This document shows, piece after piece, positions 46,982 through 57,499 of a stretch of 64,000 bases of DNA. Numbering within the stretch: the stretch's first letter is position 1; every line of letters begins with the position of its first letter. Location: the NCBI GenBank assembly GCA_000697355.1, contig JNEN01001227.1, forward strand, positions 248,001-312,000. The letters are read 5' to 3'. The notes under the pieces are model-generated. The model worked only from the letters and a program-made list of their open reading frames with translations. It searched no databases and had not been told where the DNA came from. The stretch is from Syncephalastrum monosporum B8922. Taxonomy: Eukaryota; Mucoromycota; Mucoromycetes; Mucorales; Syncephalastraceae. The position numbers were made by a program, and so were the translations under genes.

Positions 46982-48365
46982 ATGGGCAAAAAGAACAACA
47001 ACAAAAAGAAGCAACAGCAAAAGAAGCTCGCTCAACAAAATGCCGCTGCCGCCGCCTCTAAAACCGACAACCAAGTCTCAAACAGCAGCAGCAACAACAG
47101 CAGCAGCAACAACTCGAGTGCCTCGCTGAACAAGCAAGACGCGTCGGCCACCCCCGCACCCGTTCAGGACGCGACTGGACCCGCAGGTGTCGCCATCAAT
47201 GCTATTGCTGCTGCCGCTGCTGGTGCTGAAGTGTCCAACGGCACCACCACCAAGCTGGAAGAGCCAAAGAAGGAGGCCGCTGCGTCAGCTGACGAACCCA
47301 AAGAGGAGGAAAAGAAGGAGGAGGCCAAGCCTGCTGCCACTGACGCAGCCAAGGCCCAAGAAACGCCCGTCGTTACCAGCGAACCCAAGGTCGAGGAGGT
47401 CGCCAAACCCAACGATACCACCAATCCCAAGGCCGAAGAGGAGCCTGTCAAGCCCGATGCCACTGGAGCAAAGGAGCCTGTCAAGGCCGAAGAGCCAGTC
47501 AAGGTTGACGAGCCTGTCAAGACTGAAGAGCCCACGAAGAAAACCGACGAACCCGTCAAGGCCGAGGAGCCCGTCAAAGCTGAAGAGCCCGCCAAGGTCG
47601 AGGAGCCCACCAAGAAGACCGAGGAGTCGGTCAAGGTCGAAGAACCCGTTAAGAAAGTCGAAGAGCCCGTTAAGGTCGAGAAGCCCACCCAACCCGTGGA
47701 GGTCCAAGACAGACAGGAACAGGCCGACGCAAAGAAAGACGAGTCTGTCCCTGCTGCTGCTGTTGCTGCTGCTACTGAGGTATCCAAGGCAGCTGTCGCT
47801 ACTGAGCCCGTGACCAAGAAGGACGAGGTCGAGGAACTCAAGGTCCAGGAAGCCCCTGCCGCTGCCCCTGCTGCTACGGAAGAAAAAGCCGCTGAGACAA
47901 AGCCCATTGAATTGACGGAGCCTGTGTCTGAATCGGTTGAGAACCAAGACGTGCAGACCGCAAAGGAGGCGGAGCAGAAAGAGGAGACATCGACCCACAA
48001 ACCTGCCGAGGCGATCAAGGAGGAGAAGAAGAAAGACGAGAAGGCGGAAGAGGAGGCCAAGTCTGAGCTTAAGAAATCTGAACCTGCGCAACCAGCCGTA
48101 GCAGCAGCACCTGTGCCGCCCAGCAAAGAAGGCAATAAGACCTCTGAAAAATCGACACCCGCATCTTCTCTCAAGAAGAGCGATACCATGAATAAGAAGA
48201 AATCGCAGCTTTTTGGTGGTCTTTTCGGCAAGAAGGAAAAGGATCAACAGGTAAGACACCACAGAGAGGAGCATTCTGCATCATCGATATTGATATGAAT
48301 TTTACTAGACAAAGTCGGTGTCAAGCAAGGAAAACAAACGCAAGACCTGGCAATTCTGGAAATAA
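46982..48365 (+). CDS. Lys/Glu/Pro/Val-repeat protein of unknown function
   Basis: Two exons (46982-48250, 48309-48365) give 441 aa of almost entirely disordered sequence. It begins MGKKNNNKKKQQQKKLAQQN, continues with Asn/Ser- and Ala-rich stretches, then about a dozen imperfect copies of (V/A)K(A/V)EEP with EEPTKKT variants (about 160-245), and further Ala/Lys/Glu sequence. The only part that looks structured or conserved is the C-terminus: KKSDTMNKKKSQLFGGLFGK, then KENKRKTWQFWK after the intron. The start was chosen at 46982 (CACCATGGGC, good context after the pyrimidine leader), though the frame is open upstream. The G-rich LFGGLFGKKEK could be a short binding motif. Function unknown. 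Confidence 0.75.
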
Positions 48366-48963
48366 GCCTTTACCATAATGTATCTCTCTCTCTATTCCTC
48401 TCTTCTACTTTTGCTCGCGCATACCTCCCAATTACTGTGAAAATTAGCTTTAGATAGTAGTCTTCCTTTACATACACCTATTCTTTTACTTTTTTTTCTC
48501 TCTCTATGACCAATGCACGCTCGCCATATCCACCAGCTTTGCACACGCGTTACATTGCCAGACGCACATACTTCGTAGCAATAGTACTTTTACCTCCTTT
48601 TTTTTTGCTCTCTTTAATTGATACTCTCATTGAACATATCAAACAGTTTGTTTCAAATGCTGCAAGACGCTAAATTACATGGTAGCATCTCGGTATGCAG
48701 CAACAGATAATATGAGAACAACTGGTATTAATTTGTTGATGTGGAGATGCTTTGTCAGCCAAACCCTGTCAGACAGTGCGGAGCGGCGGGATGGTTACAT
48801 TTTTGCTGCGGCAGATAACAGTAAAGAGAACGCGCAACGCACTTGCCTTATTAGACTTTTGGGACACTGGTACACTTGAACACTTTCTCTTTTCCCGCTT
48901 TGTCTTTTCCTTTTCTTCTTTTCAACATTTCGTTGAGTGTAACGGTACATTGCGCTGAAGAGA
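48366..48963. other. Spacer before the Zn2Cys6 gene
   Basis: About 600 bp, pyrimidine-rich, holding 3' UTR and promoter. A TTTTCTTTTC tract precedes the next ATG. No gene seen. Confidence 0.5.
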
Positions 48964-51900
48964 ATGGAGCACACTGATACTAGGCCGCCTTCTGAAGAGA
49001 TCGGGCCGGAAGCTAAGCGCAAACGTCTCGGGCAGGCCTGCGATGTCTGTCGCAGAAAAAAGGTATGACTACCTTTACCAACCTATACCGTTCACACCGT
49101 ACATACATACATACATACATACAACACAATACGCACACAGCATGCACATGCACACTCCCATTATCTATATCGTATCACAATTACTTATACTTGCCCAAAA
49201 AAAAAAAAAAAAAGATCAAATGCGACGGTAGCCGGCCGGTGTGTGACAATTGTAAAAAGTACAATCGTGATTGTACATATAATCCCAACGTCAAAAAGCG
49301 AGGGCCAAGACAAGGCTACATTGAAATGCTCGAAAAACGTCTCGACAAAATGGAGAAATTGATTACCGGAAGCATTCCCGTCGACGATGCAAAAGCGCCT
49401 AACAACAGCAACAATAACAGCAGTCCGAGTGGCAGCAGCAACAACAACCAAAACAGCAGCATGAGTAACACCAAGCGCCCACCGTCGTCCAATGCTTCTC
49501 CTACTGCTCCTTCATCATCATTCGATACGCCGCAGCCTTCGTTAAGCAGTAGTCCTATCAATGCCGTTTCTGGTACGCCCACCGGCGTCATCCCCCCGCC
49601 ACCCTCCATGCGCTTAGGCCACCCGCCTACACCTGCGGACGTCGAACGCATCCCGTCCGCAGCGGACGGTGGATCGCTTGCCTCCGTCGCCTCGTACGGT
49701 TCCGGCTCTGGCAATGGCACTGCAAATACCCAATCTCAGCCGATTCTGCCGAGCATGGATACCATTGAGCATCTCTTTGACCTCTATTTCAAGCTCATTT
49801 ACAACTATGCACCTATTTTCAACAAGGACCGCCTCATGCGTGATGTTCGCGAGCAGCGCTGTCCGCCCTTTCTCGTGCTCTCCGTTCTTGCTATTGCTGC
49901 TAGGTAGTGAGATGCCTAAAAATTATGGGGCATGGCGTTAATCACAAGCTTGTCTTAGGTACTCAGATCGTCCAGACGTACGCGAGGAACCACCATGGCA
50001 TTCAGGCGAGAAATACGCTTCCAAAGCACGCACGTTGATCTTCTCGGCCATCGATACACCCAGTCTTGCCCATGTCCAGGGACTTATGCTCCTCACACTC
50101 CATGAGTATGGCTGTGCACGTGGCCCCAGGTACACATCATGAGAAGATTAGAATGCTTTAAACTCACAAACAGGGGAAAAAAAGGTGCTGGATGTATTCA
50201 GGCATGGCAGCTCGTATGGCTTTGGAGCTTGGTCTGAACAAAGAACCTGACCTCGAAAACAAGCCAGTATCAACGCAATCAGCCGAGCGATGGATGAATC
50301 AGGAGGTTCATCGACGCGTATTTTGGAATTTGTTTTCGCTTGATAAGTATGTTCGCTGTCGGTTTAACCATGGAAAATCACGAGTACTGACATATGGAAC
50401 ATTGGCGAAAAATAGATTCATGAGCGCATCCACTGGTCGACCGAGCATTTTCCAGGAAGAAGACTGCGAGGTACTACTGCCCACCGATGACGATGGGTGG
50501 TCCAAAGGGCAATTCTACACCGAATCTGTTGATCGGAGTCGTGTCGTACTCTTCAACGTCCAGGCCTTGCGTGATAGTAATCTGCTAGGTGTCTCTGCTT
50601 CGGTGGATCCAGCCCTGCCGCTCAATGACGCCAATGGAGCATCTCCGCAGTTGAGCACGCTCGCACAGTTGTACCGAGGCTCAGCGCTCCTTGGTCGTGT
50701 CACATCGTTCATCAACCGCGGTAGCCGTACAAAAAAGATGCTTTCCTATGGACCCGGATCCGAGTTCGCTCTCCTCGATAAACGGATCGATGACTGGTAT
50801 GCGAGCATCCCATCCCACTTTAGGTTTCCCTCGCCTGTATTTGAGGATATGGACAACAAGGATATGAGTGTCGACCAGTGTCGTTTCATCATGGTACGTC
50901 GGACAAACATTCCCTCTGTATACATTGATTTGACGTTAACATAAATTTAGATCAATGTCATGTTCAACACGCTGATTGTTCTGTTACACCGACCCTCGCT
51001 GGTGCTTGGCGAAACGCTGAATTCAGATCTGGTACAGCCGCATGTCAAGGAGTTCGTGAGTGCGAGCGCCGACAAGTGTATGAAGGCAGTCAACAATGTC
51101 ACGGAACTTATCCGACGATTACGCTCGCGTGCCAAATTAATACCGCCTTACATGACCTACCTGACTTACACTGTTGCAACAATCGTTGTTAATAACGCTT
51201 TTTTTGCGCGACCGGATGAAGCGCAAAAGGCACGACAGGCACTCACGGACCATTTTGCAGTGCTTCAAGGGATCCGAGTGTATTGGGCCATGGCAGATAA
51301 GCTGTATTTTATGATCCGCGATCTATATGCGATGCATAGCAACATGGTGCGGCAGCAGCAAGCCCAGCAATCGGCAACGCGCAACATGCAAAAGGAGCAA
51401 GAAAAACGACGGCAACAACAGCAGCAACAGCAGCAGCAACAGCAGCAGCAACAGCAGGCAAATCATGACTCACAGGTGACCAGTCCACAACAAACATACT
51501 CTTACCATCCTCAACAGCGGCAGCAACAGCAACAGCGACCACCCCAGCAACAGCAGCACTCGCCGCTAGGATGGCCAACATCACCCGGCTATTCACAGCA
51601 TCTCTCTGGATCAGACAGTGGAAAACGACCGGATATGATGCAACCTCTTTCGATGGACCCGATGGGACCCATGTCAGATATGCGGGGTATGAGTCTTGCC
51701 GACCTGTCTCTCTCGACATGCGACGGTGTCTCCTGCACGAACTGGATCCTGGGTGACAATACCGAAAATCTGGCTGCTGCAATGCAATTTGTGGGCCGAC
51801 TACCGGGGTCCAGCAATGGTGCTCAGAACTATTTTGATATCTCCACCATTCCCAATGCGTCCGCTGCATTTACACCTGGCTCCGAATGGACGCCCGATTT

Positions 51901-52018
51901 TGGGTTTGTGGGCGACGCGAGTGGTAATGGTAGCGGTGGTGGAGGAGTCGGTAACAACGCCTGCGACAATAGCAGCAGTAGCGGCCATGCGTGTGGCAGT
52001 GGCGTTGGACCATGTTAG
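48964..52018 (+). CDS. Zn2Cys6 fungal transcription factor
   Basis: Five exons (48964-49062, 49215-49903, 49959-50129, 50185-50893, 50951-52018) encode 911 aa. The zinc cluster is split by the first intron: CDVCRRKK | IKCDGSRPVCDNC then KYNRDC, giving the six cysteines of C-x2-C-x6-C-x5-C-x2-C-x6-C type, followed by a basic linker and a short coiled coil (MLEKRLDKMEKL). The fungal-specific regulatory domain runs from about 255 to 640 (HLFDLYFKLIYNYAPIF, RMALELGLNKEPD, RRVFWNLFSLDKYV). The C-terminus has a poly-Gln run (about 51414-51457), further Gln/Pro-rich sequence and a Gly/Ser-rich end, resembling activation regions. A CATA microsatellite sits in intron 1. The target genes are unknown. 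Confidence 0.9.
49100..49122. repeat. CATA microsatellite in the first Zn2Cys6 intron
   Basis: Five to six ACAT units in the intron between the two halves of the zinc cluster; the intron also ends in a run of A before the acceptor. Confidence 0.8.
51414..51457 (+). repeat. CAA/CAG repeat coding a poly-glutamine run
   Basis: In-frame CAA/CAG tract encoding about 16-17 Gln near residue 710 of the transcription factor; mixed codons suggest selection for the amino-acid tract rather than pure slippage. Confidence 0.85.
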
Positions 52019-52436
52019 GCGTCGTCTTTTCTTCTTGCTGCTTCTCCACTCTCCACCATTCGTCCTACCTTGTATAATTCGTTTCCCCTCTTCTTTCTAC
52101 TCAACATATGTAAAATAAATTTTTTACGGCTTATCAGAATTCTCGATAGGCTTATAGTCAAAACCTGATTGTCCCGGAAAAATGTGTAGAGACGTTACGC
52201 CGTGAAATCGCTCCATTAAGCTTTGAATCATCAATGATCATATACTGTGGTGTTTCGAGGCGTAGTGCGTCCACGACTATAGTATTCTAGTCTGATACTG
52301 ATAATTAAAGAATGATTGCATGATGGACTGATAGAGCGCTCCCAGCTCTCCTACGCTAAATTTAACCAGTTGAAAAGCGGAGCACTCTTTCTTTCTACAC
52401 AAACTATACACACACACACACATACATACAGAAACC
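52019..52436. other. Spacer Zn2Cys6 gene / SPT4
   Basis: 418 bp with an AATAAA at 52115 and an AC tract (52410-52422) before the SPT4 start. No gene seen. Confidence 0.5.
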
Positions 52437-52988
52437 ATGTCCCGCATCGCAAGCCTCCCCCCTAACGACAAAAAGCAACTGAGAGCTTGCATGCTGTGCT
52501 GCTTAATAAAGGTATCTGCGAGCCATTACGCATCACCGCGAGACTAATCGTAATAACGAATAACGATGAATAGAGCGCGGCACAGTTTAAATCCGAAGGC
52601 TGCGACAACTGCGAAGAGTTCCTCGAAATGCGGGGCAGCACCGATCGCGTACTGGAATGCACCACCAACAAATACGACGGGTAAAGAAGCAAACTGCGGT
52701 ATTTTGACGATCCGATCGATTGACAGTCTCGATAGAATGATTGCCATGATGAACAATGAGCAGAGCTGGGTGGCACGGTGGCAGCGGATCGGTGAGTGAC
52801 TGTGGTGATCACGGGGAACGAAAAGGCGAAGCTGACAGTATACGATAGAGGAAAAGGTGCGCGGTGTATATGCCGTCCGAGTCTTTGGTCGACTGCCGGT
52901 CGACGTCGAGGATGAATTGGAACGGAAAGGCATATCCTATCGCCCAGGGCAAGGCAATGGCGCGGCCGCAAGCACAGCTGTCGAGTAG
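52437..52988 (+). CDS. SPT4: Transcription elongation factor Spt4
   Basis: About 110 aa from four exons, first 52437-52511. Reading through the introns gives LRACMLCCLIK, then QFKSEGCDNCEEFLEM, the CxxC...CxxC zinc ribbon of Spt4, followed by SWVARWQRI, GVYAVRVFGRLP and a short Gly/Gln-rich end. In known systems Spt4 pairs with Spt5 (DSIF) on elongating RNA polymerase. The zinc-finger cysteines are all present. The C-terminus is slightly longer than in yeast. Confidence 0.93.
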
Positions 52989-53139
52989 ACTCTCCCGTCA
53001 CTTTTATTCATCCCTGTTTTCTTTGTATCCTCCCAAAAGCAAACTTTCGCACCATCGAAAACAAAAAAAAAAAAAAAAGGCACAATCTGCATATACAAAA
53101 CTGCATTTACGAAACAAGAAAAGGGCGGAGAGGCCGGCA

Positions 53140-54285
53140 TCAAGTACGCCATGTGCCACCACGAGTAGAATACGGACGAGGGGCCAGTCGCGGGCTCGTT
53201 GCCGGGTCGGATCCAGTGCGCTTATGGATGTGGTGGTGATGGTGCTCGTGGTAATGAACAGCGGGGTCAGCCGTAGCTGATCGGAAGGTGGCTGTATTTG
53301 TCGTAGTCGTGTATTTCTGAGGCAGCGACTCGTTCGAAGAGTCGGACCCGCGTCGTGATAGTGACGAATGAACGAGATCTCGGGTCCCTGTAATACGGCG
53401 GAGACTGTGTCCATTATTGCTTTGACTGCTATTCGCGTGGTGCGGGTTGGTCGGTCGATGAGGACTTGTGTTGAGGAGAGGTAGTACTTCGGCGTGGAAG
53501 CTCGGCATCGTCATGTTATTGGAAAGGGAGCGAACATGGCCGAGAACAGACGTGGCTGTCTTGGTGGGCAGTGACGTCTTGCGGTCTCGGTCGCGGATGG
53601 GCAGGCGACTGCGTCGGAAGCTGGGTCCCGAGGTGCTGCACACTGAGGCACGTGTGACAGACTCGCCCACAGAAGCTGGACGCACGGTCCCTTTTTCGTC
53701 ACTTCGCCGATCGTCTTCGTCCGTCTCTTCCACTTCCTCGATAAGAGGGAACGTGTCCGACTCATGGACTGTCTTGTCCTCTATTTCGTGTGGTAAGCTT
53801 CCTGTGTCATGCGGTGGTGAGGGCGGCGCCGCGGCATTGGGCCGGCTGCGGCCGTGGTTGTGCTGGTGGTGGTGACTATCGTGGTGACCGCGATGGTGCT
53901 GGGTCTGCCTGGATATGAAATAGGCCATCTCCCGCTCGACGCTAAAGATGCGGGCCACTTGATCCAGCACTAACAAACACGACAATAACGTCCAACGCAC
54001 CACTTGCACAAGCGGTCGTAGTATGTTCAAAATGAATCCTCTGCGGTTTTTGTGCGGAAGTTCGCTAATCAACTGGATCAACACCGCCTGAAGATGCAGC
54101 AGTGCAATAGCCATCAGTGAAGGGGTTCGCCCACACCACGCGTCGTTGTCGTCCTTCTCGCCGCCCGCCTCGATAAGTGCTCGTACTCGGTGAACGTGTG
54201 CCCGCGCTCCATCGCTAAAGACGTCGTTGCGAGCTACATCATAGAGCCGCATGGATCGACGTGTTTCTTGCTTTCGGAGCATCAC
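53140..54285 (-). CDS. Unrecognised Ser/His-rich protein with a hydrophobic segment
   Basis: An intronless 381-aa ORF. Residues about 1-110 are the only ordered part: MRLYDVARNDVFSDGARAHV, a Leu-rich helix (MAIALLHLQAVLIQLISEL) and a hydrophobic/amphipathic segment (VQVVRWTLLSCLLVLDQVA) that could contact membrane. The rest is low complexity: several His runs (GHHDSHHHQHNHG, HEHHHHHIHK), acidic (LIEEVEETDEDDRRSDE) and Ser/Arg stretches. I do not recognise a family. The gene is supported by its length, intact frame and Spt4-facing 3' end 151 bp away. His runs could bind metal, but that is speculation. Confidence 0.6.
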   Translation of the reverse strand: MMLRKQETRRSMRLYDVARNDVFSDGARAHVHRVRALIEAGGEKDDNDAWCGRTPSLMAIALLHLQAVLIQLISELPHKNRRGFILNILRPLVQVVRWTLLSCLLVLDQVARIFSVEREMAYFISRQTQHHRGHHDSHHHQHNHGRSRPNAAAPPSPPHDTGSLPHEIEDKTVHESDTFPLIEEVEETDEDDRRSDEKGTVRPASVGESVTRASVCSTSGPSFRRSRLPIRDRDRKTSLPTKTATSVLGHVRSLSNNMTMPSFHAEVLPLLNTSPHRPTNPHHANSSQSNNGHSLRRITGTRDLVHSSLSRRGSDSSNESLPQKYTTTTNTATFRSATADPAVHYHEHHHHHIHKRTGSDPATSPRLAPRPYSTRGGTWRT

Positions 54286-55340
54286 AGTTCGTTTGATTGA
54301 TGGTGCTGAATGAAAAAGGAGAGAAAGAAAATTGTGTCACCTTTTCTAATTCTCGCCTCCTCTTCCGTCTTTTTAAAGTTGCGGTGATGACTTTTTTTTT
54401 CCATTTTCACGGTCAAAAAAGCAGAAACACGACCCCATCACTACTTTTCTTTTGGATTAGCCCATACACCGATGCACATTTGATATGATGTTTATCTTGT
54501 CAATGCATTTCTCATACTTGGCGATGACCGCCTGCCTCCTGCATTTTTGCGCAGTAGTAGGATAGTAGGGCACCAACAAACAAAACACGGATTCAGGTGG
54601 GACTACACAGAACGCGGGCGCGGTTTTTTTGCTTCATGCAACGTATTCTTTACTTTCCGTATCTCTCAGATTAGGCAACATAAGTAGTGCACTTATATAA
54701 TGTGTATGCATTTCATGTAGTACTGTCCAACACTGATGTTTTCAGCTCTTCTGCAACTTACGATGGAAAAATTTTTTCTCGCCGTGCACGCCCATGTGTA
54801 CCTTAATGCCATACATAGACGTCAAAAAGAGTTTAAAAAAACGAAAACAAAACGAATGGGAAGAAAAAGAACCACACACCCGCTGTGTGCACCAGTCGGA
54901 CAGATACCGCACATTCATGTTCCTTCCATAGCCATATACAGCAAGGTGCGTCGCCTCAAAGAGGAAAGAAAAATGCGAATAACACATAGGAAGAAGTTAT
55001 ATCAAAAACGTATCTAGCACATGTACTTTATAGAGGTGTGTACCTACTGACTATTGGCGATACCGACGCGAGCTTCTTGACAAATAATTGATACTTCTTG
55101 CCTGTGTTACACGCACGCCCCCCTTATTACAATGTGTTCGTATCTTTATAATAAAAAATAAAGAGTGCACCTTGACTCCGCTAATTCTAGTTATTATAAT
55201 CCTAAAATGATAATCATACTTAGTAGAAAGGTAACGAAGCTTATTTGCTTTTTACAGGCAGGACTGTTTGATATAGAAGACCTACTGATACCGCGAGTTT
55301 CGATGGCGAGCATCAGGTCGTTATATTCCTGTCACTTATT
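54286..55340. other. AT-rich gene-free region
   Basis: About 1 kb. An open frame at 54736-55017 is Lys/Arg-rich and looks accidental. No repeat structure resolved. Confidence 0.4.
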
Positions 55341-55545
55341 TCCGTAGTGTCGCAAAAACCGGGTTTTGGGGGCGGGCCATCAAGCGGTGCGAAACGGGCT
55401 AGAATGAGCGAAGTTAAGTTGGGGTGTGGAAACCCGTAGCCGAAGGCAAATGGAATTATTCCAGCCGTACAGCAATCGAGTGTCACTCTTGAACGAAGCA
55501 AAGCGAGTTTCACCGCCGTGTAGAAAATGATATGTTCTGTAAGTA
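55335..55545. other. GC-rich island of unknown origin
   Basis: About 200 bp with much higher GC than its surroundings. The first part (GTGTCGCAAAAACCGGG after a TA, about 55349-55365) looks like a Tc1-type terminal sequence. Both strands have long open frames (minus: LTSLILARFAPLDGPPPKPG; plus: GGGPSSGAKRARMSEVKLGC), suggesting a composition effect or a fragment of a repeated element. No partner end was found. Confidence 0.35.
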
Positions 55546-56718
55546 GCTTAAACATAAGCATGGTGCTGGGTGCTGCGAACCTAAGATCGAGGACAAGACC
55601 AGGAAGACGCCGAGGAAGGGTAACAGTGACCAAGAGACAAAAGAGAAGGTGTGAGGGATAGAAGATAACAAGATAATCTGATGTCATTTATTATCGAATT
55701 AGAATGGGTATTTACAATATGATGGACAGATACAGCAAGGGACGAGGGACGAGGGAAGAGGCAACAGAGAAGCGGGTCAGCGTCGAACGTAGCGTTGAGC
55801 ACACGCGCTTGTGGTTGATAATATGAAACTGAGACCCAAAATTGCATTCTGCTGCACAGTCCAGATGAGGCAGTGGCTCACACGCCGTGAACGTGTATCG
55901 ACGACCCCGGCTCCGGCCGCTTAGGTATGTAGAAAAATGAAGGGTAGTCAATGAGGACTGATTTCGGAACGAAATTTCCTACGCTATTTTAGCTATAATA
56001 TGGATTTTAAATGTATTGACTATATCGAGCACTTTGTTGGGAAGAACTAATACAACCACGTTGTAAAGACACACACACACACGAGTTCAGTCCGGATGTT
56101 TGCATCGCAATTACATAGCCGATCTGGTACAATACGTGACGTATATACTGCGTTAATCGATTTAAACTTTCATCGTTCGCAGACAATTCAGGCAAAATAT
56201 CTATGTGGAGTTACTCCCAAGAGCAAAGCAGGCCATAAAATTAATACTTGTGAGTCATTTCGAGCCAGGCCTCGTATATAAACAGGCGTATGCTGATAAC
56301 TAATACAGACCCCCAGGTCTCTATGAACATCCTTTTTTCTGCACACTAAGGAAGTATTTAGGACCAGCGACTGTTGATCGCGCACACTCTTTTCGCACAT
56401 ACCTTTTTCACGATACGTAAGCATGAGTACCAGGACTATCAATCGAATTGGCCCATGACACAAATTGTCACAAGGATTACTATGTGTATTGGAGATTCTA
56501 TATAAGTATACTGAAAGAGTCATTTATTAAAAGTTGGAAGCTACTAGTACTGCTTTGTTAAATCAAAACTGAGAACTGATATACAGATCTCTTTCGACGT
56601 CATGCACGGCTAAATGCAGTAGTTCCGGTTGTAATTGTGTCTTCTTGTAAGCGATTCAAGGCATCCTTGTATGCTCCTCGAATCCAACAATGGTGGTTTT
56701 GCCTTGGGTCAATGGATA
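55546..56718. other. Gene-free, decayed region
   Basis: AT-rich with stop-broken frames; nothing recognised. Confidence 0.4.
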
Positions 56719-56720
56719 TA

Positions 56721-56910
56721 CAGTAGCCGCGCGGATAAGTTATACGCAGATAAGTTATATTCTGGCCTAAGTTATTCTTTTCCAATTTCCCGAGGTGAAT
56801 GTATCTGCGCAGCTACGCCCAGATAGGTTATATTCTAGCCTTGGTTATATTCTAGCCTTGGTTATATTTTTTGGATCTCCCGAGCGTATAACTCATCCGT
56901 GCGGCTACTG
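56721..56910. mobile_element. 190-bp MITE, Tc1/mariner-type ends
   Basis: The 27-bp left end CAGTAGCCGC GCGGATAAGT TATACGC (56721-56747) pairs with the right end (56884-56910) as an inverted repeat with two mismatches. Both ends are flanked by TA (56719-56720 and 56911-56912), the target duplication of Tc1/mariner elements. There is no coding sequence. The interior has a tandem of the 17-bp unit GGTTATATTCTAGCCTT, two copies plus a partial one (56827-56868), and an internal degenerate copy of the right end near 56790-56818 (CCCGAGGTGAATGTATCTGC), so the element may have formed by duplication of an end. It is non-autonomous. Confidence 0.85.
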
Positions 56911-56912
56911 TA

Positions 56913-57499
56913 TGTAGTTCAGAAATATCTTATCGACACGGACCTGGTAGGCATTAGCACATGTGTAATGAGTCGGGTGATTTTATCGAAGCCCCGTTTT
57001 CTCCGCTGCAATAGTCTTCATTTCCCCTCCTCCCTTCCTTAGATTTCATTACAGGTTCTAGATGGTTGGTCCACTGTAGCAATTCTTGACACGGTGACAA
57101 TTCACATGGCATGATCATATATACATAATATCGTATGTGCGAAAGATCAGCATGATTTTGGCACAACATTCTTGCCTCTCATCCATTAAATCGCATGTGT
57201 TACACAATAGCATCGGGTTACCATGCGCATGATGTGTGGCTCTTATCGTACCCTTGTCATTGTTAACAGAGCGCAAGCATATGGGTACCGCGTGTGCATG
57301 AATCAGATGCACGCCTCATACAATACGTTCTCACTAGCTCGCTGCATAAATTGCTCACCTTTTTCGCTTCTACCTTTCGTTTTCCTTTTCAAATGTCAAT
57401 GGACAACCTCATAAGGACAACATGCAAGGAACGATAAAATCTCAGGCTGAGTGCTTGATCGATGTCCAAGGACAAATGAACACTTTGACTCAGGACACG
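56913..57499. other. Gene-free spacer next to rDNA pseudogene
   Basis: No gene or repeat recognised; the right end may include a few more decayed LSU bases. Confidence 0.4.

Noticed and set aside
47164..48274. Two long minus-strand open frames (about 330-355 codons) antisense to the KAEEP-repeat gene
   Set aside because: Their Ser/Gly/Leu-rich products mirror the repetitive plus-strand codons; they have no domains and the plus strand has a coherent leader, start and intron.
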